Below, one piece after another: positions 34,471 through 44,757 of a stretch of DNA of 64,000 nucleotides. The stretch covers positions 186,001-250,000 of the forward strand of contig RSEE01000023.1 in NCBI GenBank assembly GCA_003971905.1. The letters run 5' to 3'. The position numbers were made by a program, and so were the translations under genes. The notes below the pieces were generated by a model that made no database searches, was not told the origin of the DNA, and saw only the letters and a program-made list of their open reading frames with translations. This DNA is from Moniliella sp. 'wahieum' (lineage: Eukaryota > Basidiomycota > Moniliellomycetes > Moniliellales > Moniliellaceae). How positions within the stretch are numbered: the stretch's first letter is position 1; each line of letters opens with the position of its first letter.

Positions 34471-35156
34471 GTTTGCTGCGCCTGGCCCTGCGGCCCGCCT
34501 AGCCAACGATGTAAAAGATTGCAACAGTGCGCATGCAGAACGCAGCAATTTGTTTGTCCGTGATGATCACGTGTGATGCGGCGGTGACAGGCACGTGACG
34601 TCGACGGTCACCGGTCACATGGGTCACATGTCACACGGCACAGACCGAAAAACCCCCCAATGGCCGTGACATGGAGCTTTGTAATTTAGTCGTCGCAACG
34701 GAATGCCGGCGAGTGGCGCGAGTCCTGCGAGGCTGTCTCGCGTCAGATCGAAGCAGCCTGTACAATACGCCCAGCGACACTGGCGCCATGGAGTCCCAGC
34801 CGTTCTTGATCTCAGGGGCGGGGATGGGGAGCCAGGGTAGTCCGGTCACCGGTCGATCCCAGTCAAGGCTGGAACAGAGGTGCTCGCACTGCCCCCTTGG
34901 CCCCACCTGGCCTTTGGGGTTGTGCCAACACGACTATATTTTGCGCAACGAATCGGATTCACCTCGGCGACAGCCCACTCTCTTGCCCCACTGCGGCCTT
35001 CTCTGGTGCGTGCTGGGTGCTGGGTGCGCGCCGGTGCGCAGTCGGTGCGTGGCAAACTCGCGTTGGCAGCGCTTGTGGTCTCCCCATGCAGCACGACGTG
35101 CCCACTCTGCCCTCCTCTTTCCCAGCAACTCCATCCCGCCCTCCACACCACCATAA

Positions 35157-36656
35157 TGGCGCCTGCTCTGAGTCTGGCCCCGCCATCTCAAGCGCCGTAC
35201 AGCCCAGCCACCAACGGCCATTCTCCATCGGCGCCAGCGCACCAGGACCCGCTGGCCCAGATTCTTGCGGGGCTGCAAACTCTCCAGACCCAGCTTACCC
35301 ACCTCCACTCGCGCATGGACCATCTTGAGGAGACCAGCTCTTCCCCGTCTCTGGCACCCCAGCCCGGCCTTTCTCATCTCCCCAGCTCGTCCCATGGCCT
35401 TTCGCTCGCGCGCCCGGGCCCCGGCCTACTTCGAACCCAGTCTTTGACCTCTACCACCGCTGACCATATGGCCCCGCACCTCTCTTTGCCCACTGCCCTA
35501 AGCCAACCGGCGCCGATCCTAGCAGCGTCACCCAAACTCAACCTTTGGTGCGTTGTTCCCGCCGGAGGCGCCGGCACCCGTCTCTGGCCTCTGAGCCGCG
35601 AAAGGTACCCAAAGTTTCTACTTGACCTGACCGGAGCTGGACGCACCTTGCTCCAAGGCACGTGGGACCGTCTGCTGCCTCTGGCTGGGCCAAGTCATAT
35701 GATGATTGTCACAGGTGCGGCTCATGCCCCGGCTGTAGCCCACCAGCTTCCCGACTTGGACCCGAAGAACTTGCTCACAGAGCCTTCGCCCAAAGAGAGC
35801 ATGGCGGCCATTGGGTTGGCAGCTGCCGTGCTCTACCACCGCGATCCGGATGCGGTGCTCGGAAGCTTTGCTGCCGACCACATTGTCAGTGGCCGGGATG
35901 CATTCGAGTCGGCGGTACGCGAGGCGACGGCCGTGGCGGAACAGGGGTACCTGGTGACCATTGGGATTGCCCCCTCGCATCCGAGCACAGGCTTTGGATA
36001 CATTAAGCTGGGCAAGTCGCTGGTTGGGATCGAGGCAGCCCCTAATGCACGCGTGGTTGCCGACTTTGTCGAGAAGCCCGATGCCAAGACCTCGGCGTAC
36101 CTCAAGACGGGCGAGTACCGCTGGAACGGGGGGATGTTTGTCGTCAAGGCCAAGGTCCTGCTTGACCTCTTGGCTCACCAAACCCGAGCTTCACAAAGGC
36201 TTGCTGCAAGTTGGGGCCGCCTGGGACGAGGGGCCCGAGGCCAGGAAGGTCGCCTTTGCCGAGATTTGGCCGCAACTGGAAAAGATCGCGATCGACCACG
36301 CGGTTGCCGAGCCAGCGGCCAAGCTGGGCAAAGTTTCTGTCGTTCCGGCTACATTGGTTGGGACGACGTGGGCGACTTGCCTCGCTCGCAGGCCTGATTC
36401 CCGCGAGAAGGGCGAGGCGAGGGTGCTGGGGGACCATCGGTTGGTCATCACTGAGTCGCGGCGGGAGGGATCATGTACCGGCTGCGGGACGGCCAATAGC
36501 ATGCCTGGGGCTGGATGACGTGGTGGTAATTGACACACCGGATGCTCTGTTGGTCACACCCGCGCGCGCAGCCAAGATGTGAAGAAGGTTGTGGCGCGTG
36601 CCAAGATGGTGTATCCGAGCTTGGGCTGGCTCCCCACACCAGGGCACATACCCTGA
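35157..36656 (+). CDS. bacterial-type (ManC-like) mannose-1-phosphate guanylyltransferase
   Basis: Predicted to make GDP-mannose from mannose-1-phosphate and GTP. Seen: nucleotidyltransferase signature GGAGTRLWPLSR (about 35560-35597) and YPKFLLDL; LLTEPSPKESMAAIGLAAAV (about 35773-35832), GSFAADHIVSG, YLVTIGIAPSHPSTGFGYIK (about 35947-36006), DFVEKPD (about 36062-36082), GEYRWNGGMFVVKAKVLLDL, EIWPQLEKIAIDHAVAEPAA, GWDDVGD, VVVIDTPDALLV (about 36523-36558), then KKVVARAKMVYPSLGWL and the stop at 36654-36656. This is the short ManC/GMP type of bacteria, best matching the actinobacterial pattern as I know it; the usual fungal enzyme (PSA1/VIG9) has a different C-terminal beta-helix design. The first ~120 residues are a Ser/Pro-rich extension with a short coiled coil (LAGLQTLQTQLTHLHSRMDH). 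No intron seen. Frame slips near 36180 and 36370. Confidence 0.82.
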
Positions 36657-37419
36657 TGGTCGGTCTGATTGAGATTCGTTGCTAATCTTCGGGCGGCTTA
36701 TGCAAGGGCTAGTTCCCGGCTATCGATATTGCCCTTCCGACGACTTGCTCATGGACACTATTGTATGGCTCGCGCTCACCGCGCGTGTCCTTGGCCAGCG
36801 CATCCTGTCTGCCAAGACAGGCGCTGTGGCGCGCCCACAATAATTTGCCTGACATCTTGTTTCTGCACTCGTATTGCAACCCTGTGCACCGTAGCCAGCG
36901 TTGCCAGTTGGTGTAGCGCGGGTATATCCATCGACTAGCTGGGGGAGCATGAAGCTTCAAGTGCGTGAAGTGGGGCAGGCTGGAATGCTGGCCACATAAT
37001 TATGGGGTGGTCAACCGGCCACGGTCACTGGTTGTTGGCCTGGGCCGCCAGGGGGGTCATGTGACTGGCCATGTGACTTGGCGATAGGCGGAGTAGTGAC
37101 AGCCACATGCGCACACGTGCTCAGCGCACGCGTCGATCTGATTGATGCTCTCGATCTGATCGTCGGTGCAACGTCAGCGTGCACGCAGGCACAGCACAGC
37201 CCTGGGCGATTTGAAATGTTGCCAGCGCACAGACGCCCCCCCCGCGTTGGGCCAGCGTCCACCGTGCCTCCTAGGGTTTGCCCCCACCGGGCACTCTCTC
37301 GCCTGCGCTCCCCCGGCCCGACCGCCGCCCGATTCTTCCCGGTGTGCGACTTATTATAGCCCTGCGTTCGCTGGGGCGCTGCCTTCTCCCCCCACACCAC
37401 CGCTCGCTCCCTGCCCCCC
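36657..37419. other. intergenic region upstream of NDK
   Basis: No gene recognised. It holds one GAAGCTTCAAG copy (about 36950-36968), GGCCACGGTCACTGG and GTCATGTGACTGGCCATGTG (about 37017-37078), and a C-rich leader before the NDK start. Confidence 0.4.
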
Positions 37420-38154
37420 ATGTTCGCCCGCACCTTGTCAACTCGTTCCGTGGCCAGGCGTCCCGCTCGGCCAGCACGCTCGGCCGCGTTGCTGCCCCCC
37501 CGTGCCATGATGTGGGCTGCCGGTGTGGCCGGTGCGGCGGTGGCTACTGCCGCCATTGCCCGCCCCGCCCCGCTGCACCTCGAGGGCCCCAAGACCATTG
37601 CTGGGGAGGCCAAGACCGTGTCGGAGCGCAGCTACATCATGATCAAGCCCGACGGCACCGCCCGCCAGCTCGTGGGCGAGATTATCTCGACGTTTGAGAA
37701 GCGCGGCTACGTTCTGGTTGGCTTGAAGATGGTCGTGCCGAGCAAAGCGCTGGCTACGGAGTACGTTCTGTTCTGTTCCTGCTTGTCTGCTGTCGATTAC
37801 TGGTTCACTGACCTTGCCTTGGATTAGGCACTACGCCGACCTCTCGTCCAAGCCTTTCTTCCCCTCGTTGGTCGAGTACATTACCAGCGGTGTGCCCGTG
37901 GTTGCTATGGTGTGGGAGGGTAAGGATGTGATCAAGCAGGGCCGCAAGATGGTTGGTGCGACCAACCCCCTTGCTGCCGCCGACCAGCCCGGAAGCATCC
38001 GTGGCAAGTACGCTATCTCGTCGGCCGCAACCTGATCCACGCCTCGGACAGCTTTGAGTCGGCGACCAAGGAAATTGGTCTCTGGTTCAAGCCTGAGGAG
38101 CTGGCGTCGTACAAGACGGCCAACTACGACTGGATCTTCTTCTCCGACAACTAA
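37420..38154 (+). CDS. mitochondrial nucleoside diphosphate kinase
   Basis: Transfers the gamma-phosphate between nucleoside di- and triphosphates. Seen: an Arg/Ala/Ser-rich N-terminus ([20 protein letters not shown]) followed by hydrophobic [16 protein letters not shown], which together look like an import signal and inner-membrane or intermembrane-space sorting segment; [20 protein letters not shown] (about 37631-37690); intron 37761-37827 joining ALATE to [38 protein letters not shown] followed by GATNP; and after a one-base slip near 38016 [20 protein letters not shown], whose His is the phospho-histidine site (NxxHGSDS in the family), then the normal C-terminus YDWIFFSDN with stop 38152-38154. 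The missing base lies between KYAI and VGRN. Confidence 0.93.
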
Positions 38155-39102
38155 ACTGTTGGCCGGGAAGTCCCGCGCAGTGCGCCCCCATCCAAATCGT
38201 CTCGGATGTATCATTAGCAGGTGCTCGAACCAAGCCTGCTTCGTATGACCTTCCCAGGACATGCGCAATTTTCTAGTTCCCACAAGCGTACCTCACGCAC
38301 CGTTATTGCATTCGCTCGTTGGCACAACAGAGGCCTGTTGCGGCTTTGCTGCACTAAGATATAGACTCCTATGTAGTTGTACGCAACGTAACCGGTAACC
38401 ATTCAGTGCACGACCCTGGTTGGCTGGTTGTGCAGATGACACACCGGAAGATGTATTTGCATGTCATTGGGTCTTGGTATTAAGGGGGCATGCCCACCCA
38501 TGTTCGTTTCCCTCGTCCAGATGCCCATCGTTGCACTGACTTTAGTCAAGCGTATACTCAGCGTGGTAGAGCCGCTGACAACTTTTGCGCATCACAAAGA
38601 AGGGCGAAGTGGGCACGACAAAACAATGCTAATAGGCGCTAATTGCTGGTAATGCTCACTCTGTCGTTTTGACCCGCTGGCGTGCTGGAAGTCTGATACA
38701 TGATGGAACGATTCTACTGCGGTCACGACACTACGGCAGAAAAGGGAGCACTACATCAGCCGTTTCATCAGAATACCATAGCATAACAACCAAGTGGATC
38801 AAACAATCCCGAGCTCAGCGTCAACGCACAGCAGAGACTATAGTGACCACTGATGATACACTCGTTGAACCTCTGCTATACCATTGGAGGGGCCGGTCTT
38901 GGCATCAGGAAGCTTCCCTGTGAAGAAAAAGTGAAGCGAGGCGCCGCTCCCAACTGTCAAATGAGAGGAGAGAGGCACCACGCGAATGAAAACAAAGAGA
39001 CGGTGCGTAGAGTGGAACCCGTTGCACCGGGGTAGGGGAGAGTGGGAGAGATGGTCCATGCAATGCGTTTGCCATCGATTGCGAATGGGAAAAAAAGGTG
39101 AA
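38155..39102. other. intergenic region between convergent genes
   Basis: 3' regions of NDK (+) and the secreted glycoprotein (-). It is AT-richer than the flanks, with no protein-like frame. Confidence 0.4.
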
Positions 39103-40093
39103 TTAAGGCTTCTTGATAGCCGGACCATTGGTGACCGAGGCGTGTTGGCGACAGTTGGAGCTCTTGCCAGCTGGCTGGGCCGAAGGCGTAGGCTCGATGC
39201 CCTGGTACCAGGTGCTACCGCCATACACGCCAGGGGGGTGACCCGACTCGCCGTCGCATTGCTCAAAGCTGTTGCCATAGGACGCAGGCTCATTCCAGTA
39301 GCACCCCATGACGTCGTAAATGTGGGGGCAGTAACGACGCGCCGTGGGCGAATCGCCAAAGCAGGCGCGACGGAAACAGTATTCGTTGTGCGACATAAAG
39401 GATTGCCACTCGGAAGGCGCTCCCAGTTGCCAGTGCGGGCACGTGTGAAACCAGACCTCCAATGGGGTTGCCGGATCCGGTGGCACCATGAGGGTCGAGC
39501 TCGCCACCCTCGTCGCCAGGCTGGATGTTCAGCTTGGTAAAGTCGCCGTGGCCGGTGACCTGACAAAGTGAGGCGTCTTGAGGAATGAGCACCGTGGATG
39601 GTACCTTCAGGAATGAGCCGAGTACCGTATCCCGACTGGACGAAAGGGCAAAAAGAAGGGAAAAGAAATCAGTTAGCTCTTTCCCCCTTGTCGATATGGA
39701 CGTATGGAGAGCGGGTTCGTACCTTGAGACAGTATGAGATCATCTTCTCCTCCAGAGCTCCCACGGTGCCACCGGGACCGGGCTTGGCCTTCCAGGGGGC
39801 CCAGAGACAAAAGTCCTTGACACTGTACGAAAAGAAGGAAACAAGGATTAGGAAAGATGCGAGGGTGAAGGAACAGGATCTAGCAAACCTGTTAATGTAG
39901 GCGTTCTGGCAGTGACCCTTCTTGGTCGAGTCACCGTACCGCTTCGTACAATCGTTCCAGCCAAACTGACCGCCCTTTTTGTCGACCTTGGCGGGCAGGT
40001 TGGCGGGGTTTTGGTACTTGTTGCCGTATTGGTCTTGTGCAACGACCGAGACGGCGCCCAGGCAAGGACAGAAAGAAGGTTGCGCAGCTGCAT
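39103..40093 (-). CDS. secreted glycoprotein of the macrofage-activating-glycoprotein-like family
   Basis: Secreted, cysteine-containing protein of a family annotated in basidiomycetes as 'macrofage activating glycoprotein'; the biochemical role is not known to me. Seen on the minus strand: ATG 40093 with signal MQLRNLLSVLAWAVSVVAQ (one slip after LAWA); WNDCTKRYGDSTKKGHCQNA; intron 39823-39888 joining YINS to VKDFCLWAPW; PGPGGTVGALEEKMISYCLK; intron 39636-39722 joining to SGYGTRLIPEGTIHGAH; VTGHGDFTKLNIQPGDEGGE followed by LDPHGATGSGNPIGGLV; a trim segment EWQSFMSHNEYCFRRACFGD; CPHIYDVMGCYWNEPASYG; HPPGVYGGSTWYQG; end AIKKP at 39103. The GDFTKLNI, IYDVMGCYWN and GVYG.STWYQG blocks are family-typical. 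Short for the family: the Ser-rich, often GPI-linked tail is absent. Confidence 0.83.
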
Positions 40094-40957
40094 GGAAAGG
40101 GTCGCGGAGAGAAAGACAGAGGTGTGGGGGCAGGCTGTCGGAAAAGAACGGAGAGAATAGGAGGGGGGAGGAAGGACAACAAGAGTGGAGGGGCGGCGGG
40201 GATGATGGCAGAGATCCGGATGAGTGTTCGGCCCCTTAAATATATTCACGTTTGGTGGGTACTATAAGCGTCCCGTGTGTTGGAGGATGGGCGGGGTGGC
40301 CACCTGGAATGCACGGAATGTATCTCAGATCCATAGGTCTCGAGTAGTGGGGTGTTCCACCCGTTCCTACTACTGGGTCTGTAGTGGCTAGTGACTAGTC
40401 CACCGGCGAGTGGCGCCGATGAGGCGGTAAGGTAGGGAGCCACGGCGGTATGGGACGCGGGAGATGCGCTGAAGGGCTGAGCGGCCCCATGCCCGAGGGC
40501 CTCAGGCGCCAACAGATCTGCGAGTCCTCCGTGGCTGAAGAGGCGCTGAGGCGACTGTGACCAGGCTTGGGGATTGCAGGGTGACACAAGTGACATGTCA
40601 CGCTAAGGCGCTGGGGAGCGCAGCTGGCCCAGAGACTGCCACACGCAGGCCCTGCGGTCGATGGCTGGTGGAGAGAGGAACTACTTGTGGCCTCTACGAT
40701 CTGCGACCGCCTTGATGGCCTGCGCGGAGGCTGCTACCGGCTGCTGTACCCTATGCTACTCAGGCCCCAGGCACTGGCCCAATGCCTTGCTTGGCCGTTC
40801 TTGGCTCTTTCTGTCCCTCCCTCTGGCCGGGCCTGTGCCTGACTTTGCAACGTGCCAAGTCTGTGACGTTGAGGTAAAAAGCGCCAAGACCGCTCTACGC
40901 TCCAGCTCCAGCCCTCCTGCCTCCAACAGCTCAAGTCCCCAGATATCAGATGCCCTG

Positions 40958-40993
40958 GATCATCGATCATCGATCATCGATCATCGATCATCG
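40958..40993. repeat. GATCATC tandem run
   Basis: Four to five direct copies of GATCATC. A single related GATCATCGATCATGGATC lies at about 60617-60635 in another promoter region. Confidence 0.8.
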
Positions 40994-41161
40994 CCCTCGC
41001 TGGAGTGTTTCACCACCTGGTAACCACACGGAGCATCTTTGCGCGTTTACATTTTTTACACGATCATCTCCCTTGAAACGTCGAAGCTCGAGCGCTCGAG
41101 CAGAGGATTACCTTGCAACTCATGCACTCGGGGGCGGGGTCGCACTAACAAACACCATAAA

Positions 41162-41190
41162 GCTCAAGCTTCAAGCTTCAAGCTTCAAGC
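41162..41190. repeat. AAGCTTC tandem array
   Basis: Four copies of the 7-mer in the orientation inverse to the array at 34176; same dispersed family. Confidence 0.85.
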
Positions 41191-41466
41191 CGCTTCGAGA
41201 GCAAGTAGCGTCCATCATTGACATCGCGAACCTCGTCTTCAAGCTATACAGAAGGCTACGCAGGCAATGGGTGGGAAGACCATATTATAGGTACCACATC
41301 TTTTCGTCTTTGCTCAGTTGAACGAGCACTGGCTGGGTCGTGGAGAAACGTTGAAGCATAGAAAGCTTTGGTATCCGTAGCTTATTCTTGTGGTTTGGGG
41401 TGGACCATGGATCCTCTCGTACCATGCAATACAGAGGGAAAGGTCGTGTCCCGAGTATTAAGCTAG

Positions 41467-44400
41467 CTACGCAGCAAGGCCTTGGCCTGTACAATTGGTT
41501 GCCAACTTGCGTGTGTTCGCCGCTGCGATGATCACATCCGGGTCAAAGTCCACGTTAAACGAGGTCCGGATGGCCGTCGAGAGAGCCTTGGCTTGAGCCA
41601 CGTTCCAAATGAAGAAGTCGTCCGCATCCGCCTTGGCTGGCGGGCCCTCGGCCGTGCTACTTTCCGCCGCGTATTCTTGTTCCGAAAACTTGACAATCGG
41701 CGCAAGCGCACCATACACTTCGGACTCCGTCTTGGCCGGGTGCACTGAAAGGGAAGAAAGGGAAACATTAGCATCCTTTTCAGGGCATCGCAAGAGGCAT
41801 CAAGACAAGAACTCACCATAGATCTCAATCACGCTCGACTTTGCCAGAACTCCATGCTTGCCATCATGGTGATAGCGCAACTCGTACAATCCGGGGGCCC
41901 AAACGAGCTTATCGCCTTCAAATACGACCGTGCCGTTGTCCGAGCTAGCTGCACCTGGGCGATCAATCAGTTGGTCTCCCTGCCACTGGTCGGGCGCCAC
42001 ACCAACCCACTTGCCTTGACTCGTAATGAGGGTCACTGTATGACCATGGTTCGCCGTCTTCTCAGCCCCCGCTGCTGCCAGGCGGTTGAGAGAGTAGAGA
42101 CCAATCCAGTCCGCTCGGCTGTGGCTCGCTTCAGCCGTCCATGTCGCCTTGATCGGCTCGCCCACATAAAACTTGTTCGCGACGGGCGAAAGAGAGTACC
42201 GAGCCAAGTCCAAGCCCGAAATCTCATCGTCCTTACGCACAATCAGAAGCTTGTCCCGGCGTGCCTGAATCGCAGCCTTGGTATCTGTCACTCCGGTGCT
42301 AACTAGACCGCGGGACCGATGGACGAGTTGCTCCAATGCACCCTGCGCATCGCGATATGCCTCCTCAAAGCTCCCCGTCAGCTCGCGCAAGCGTGGGTTA
42401 GCCATCGTCGCCTTGCGCAGCAAACTTGAACTCCGCTGTTGAATACCAGCCCGCTTGATCTGCCGTGTCACACCCGAGTCTTTGCGCACGGCCGCTTCCC
42501 CATAGAGCTTGCGCATATGCGGTCCTTCGACATAGGAGAGGAACCACCAGTGGGCCAGGTGGCTAAGCACAGCAATGACCAACACGAGTTTGCTCCCGCT
42601 AATCAAGACGCCGCCAAAGAAAGCTGCGCCGCCCATGGACCTCTCGGGGTTGTTGAGGAAGCGGTAGATGCCCGTGTAATACAGTTGGTGGGTAGTCGTC
42701 GACAAAGAAGTCGCCATAAAGCCAGCCAAAGGGCCCGAGGACCTTGTACGAGCTATGTGCCGCCCATACATGAAGGGCGAGCAAGAGAGCACCAAGTGTG
42801 GCGGAGCAAATCGGTGCCAACCGTGTAGTTCGATCCAGACAACGGAATGTAGCAGTTCCAGCACAACACCCCAAAGCTGGCGTATGTCAGGATGAGGGAC
42901 GTGTTGTAGATCACCTTCCAGTTCTGAAACGCTTCCAGGACAGCGTCACGAGGGGTGGTGTAGCTGTAGTGTTTCACATAGTGCCGCACCATCCAGCGGC
43001 TTTGAGACTGCTCATGCAGTACTGCGCCGAGACCAAATGAATGCAAGAGGCGCCAGAAAAGAGCATTGACAAACAGCAATCCCAAACGGGTCCGTGGGCC
43101 CATTGCGGGTAGCACCCACGGCACCACTGCATACACCACCGCGGTCAAGAGTAAAAAGTCCGAGCCGCGGAGGAGGTCAAGATTGTTGAAAATGACCGTG
43201 TCCTTGCGGAAGAGGCGATGGTGCATGTCGTGGAGGGTCATGGTCGTTGAACGCTCGGGTTGCTCGGTGTCTAATGGGGTCTGCTCGTGAATGGTATCAG
43301 TGTCGATCGAAGCACGAGATCCCGTTACCGTGGTGGTATCTGCCTTCTCTTCGTCTGATAAAGCCGTACTTCCGCTTGTTTGACTTGGCGTAGGGGCGTC
43401 CGCCTCCGAGACAAGAGAACTCGAGTGAATATGACGGTAGCTGGAGGCTGGAGAATCGGACGAAGAATTGCTGCCAGCGGGGAACGAAGGCTCGATTCCA
43501 GCAGCAGCCTGGACAGACGCCTGGTTATATAATGCCTTATTGAGGGGATGCGTGCGGCGAGGGGCTTCTTCTCCCCATAGACGCGAGAGATGTGGGGGTT
43601 CTCAAAGTAATTGAGGAAACAGGCTTGACCAAAGTGGGCTGCGAGGGATACGAAGAGAACAGCATAGCTGCCCGACATCAATGACAGGCCATAGTAGCCG
43701 GCATAGCCAATGCTGTACATGGGATCGGGAGCAATTTCGTACACTCCGTCAAAGACCAAGTTTTGAAGCATGAGGAAGAAGCAGTCGCCCCAGTACCATG
43801 CAAAATCGCCCACAATCTTGTGAGCATCAACTTTAACCCAGAGGTTGAAGAGAATGATGACGGTGCCAACAACGTAGCGGGCGAGATGCATGAGCAGGTT
43901 GTGGCCCTCGGGCAAGCGGAAGCATGAGAAAGCAAAGAGACTGTAGGCGACAAAATCGTTAAGCAAGATCACGTCCACCAGTGAACGGAAGAGGAGCCAA
44001 ACGTTGTAATCGAGAGGTACAGCGTTAAAGTCGTAGTCAGCGCCCATCTTGACCTTGAGTTCATGCTTGATCATCTGGGCTGCTTGAGGACGGCGCTTCT
44101 CGTCAAACCATCCCTCGCGTTTGACCGTGTTAACAATCCAAGCCCGCTCTGACTGTTGCTTGAGGACCCAACCCAGACCACCATTATAGGCAACGCCAAA
44201 AGGCAAAGGTGAGCAAAAAGCTTCTGAGCAGTAGACCGTGACACAAAGAGGTAGGTGAGTACCTGCAGGCCCAGCAACCCAACCGTCAGGAGGTCGAGGG
44301 GTGTCTTGGGCTCGCGCGGGTCAAATATAGAAGAGAGGACGTCGGCGGTGCGGGGAACGACAAAAACTGGGGCAAAGACCGTATGTTAGTCCATGTCAGA

Positions 44401-44757
44401 TCAAGCAATCAAAAAATTTGGCATTCGTCCAAGAAAGTAGTGACACGCACCTGTGCCATCAAAAGTGCGGCCCATAGGCCGGCCGGGCGCCTGCTTCTTG
44501 GCATGGTCATCATGGGCGACACTGTTGGAGGGTGCAGATGGCGAAGGAGTCGCAGCAGCCGCAGATGGGGCCTCCGGAGCAGCAGCGGGAGCCACTGGCC
44601 GACGCTGGGTGAGATGTGATGTGGACCCCACATTGTCACTAGCACTGACGTGCATGCCGTTGTCAGCAGCAGTGGCAGTGGCAGTGGCGGCAGGGCCAGT
44701 GCGAGCATCGGCATTAGCGCCAGCAGGCACAACAGGTGCGACGGCCGACGAGCTCAT
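41467..44757 (-). CDS. CHO2: CHO2-type phosphatidylethanolamine N-methyltransferase
   Basis: ER multi-pass enzyme that makes the first methylation of phosphatidylethanolamine on the way to phosphatidylcholine. Seen on the minus strand: Ala/Pro/Thr-rich N-terminus from ATG 44757; GRTFDGT joined across intron 44367-44450 to VFVVPRTADVLSSIFDPREP; YNGGLGWVLKQQS; LKVKMGADYDFNAVPLDYNV; DAHKIVGDFAWYWGDCFF (about 43775-43830); DPMYSIGYAGYYGLSLMSGS; NYFENPHISRVYGEKKP; then the second half with LGPFGWLYGDFFVDDYP (about 42695-42745), YYTGIYRFLNNPERSMGG and YVEGPHMRKLYGE; a soluble C-terminal part (ADWIGLYSLNRLAAAG, APGLYELRYHHDGKH); and intron 41745-41816 joining IEIY to VHPAKTESEVYG, ending at 41467. 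The two half-repeats each carry the methyltransferase helix pair typical of CHO2 (PEM1). Frame slips near 42800 and 43330. Confidence 0.93.

Larger units (their letters stand above)
33329..35156. promoter_or_regulatory. 1.8-kb intergenic region between divergent SH3-RA and ManC-like genes
   Basis: No gene recognised; open frames at 33485-33934 and 34631-34906 lack any family signature. It holds a GAAGCTT array (34176-34212), a GTGACTAGTGACT array (34385-34470) and a CACGTG-rich stretch (about 34567-34630: ATCACGTGTGATG, GCACGTGACGTCGACGG, GGTCACCGGTCACATGGG). Confidence 0.5.
40094..41466. other. 1.4-kb intergenic region with short repeats
   Basis: No gene recognised. It contains GGCTAGTGACTAGTCC (about 40386-40401), a GATCATC tandem run (40958-40993) and an AAGCTTC array (41162-41190). 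It should carry the promoter of the secreted-glycoprotein gene and the 3' end of CHO2. Confidence 0.45.

Noticed and set aside
34880-35156. upstream extension of the ManC-like frame
   Set aside because: The frame is open but begins inside the promoter; ATG 35157 with context CCATAATGG starts the first protein-like sequence.
35157-36656. bacterial contamination as the source of the ManC-like gene
   Set aside because: It is flanked on both sides by intron-bearing fungal genes and by the window's own dispersed repeats, and carries a eukaryote-like extension. A chimeric assembly is still possible and is listed as a check.
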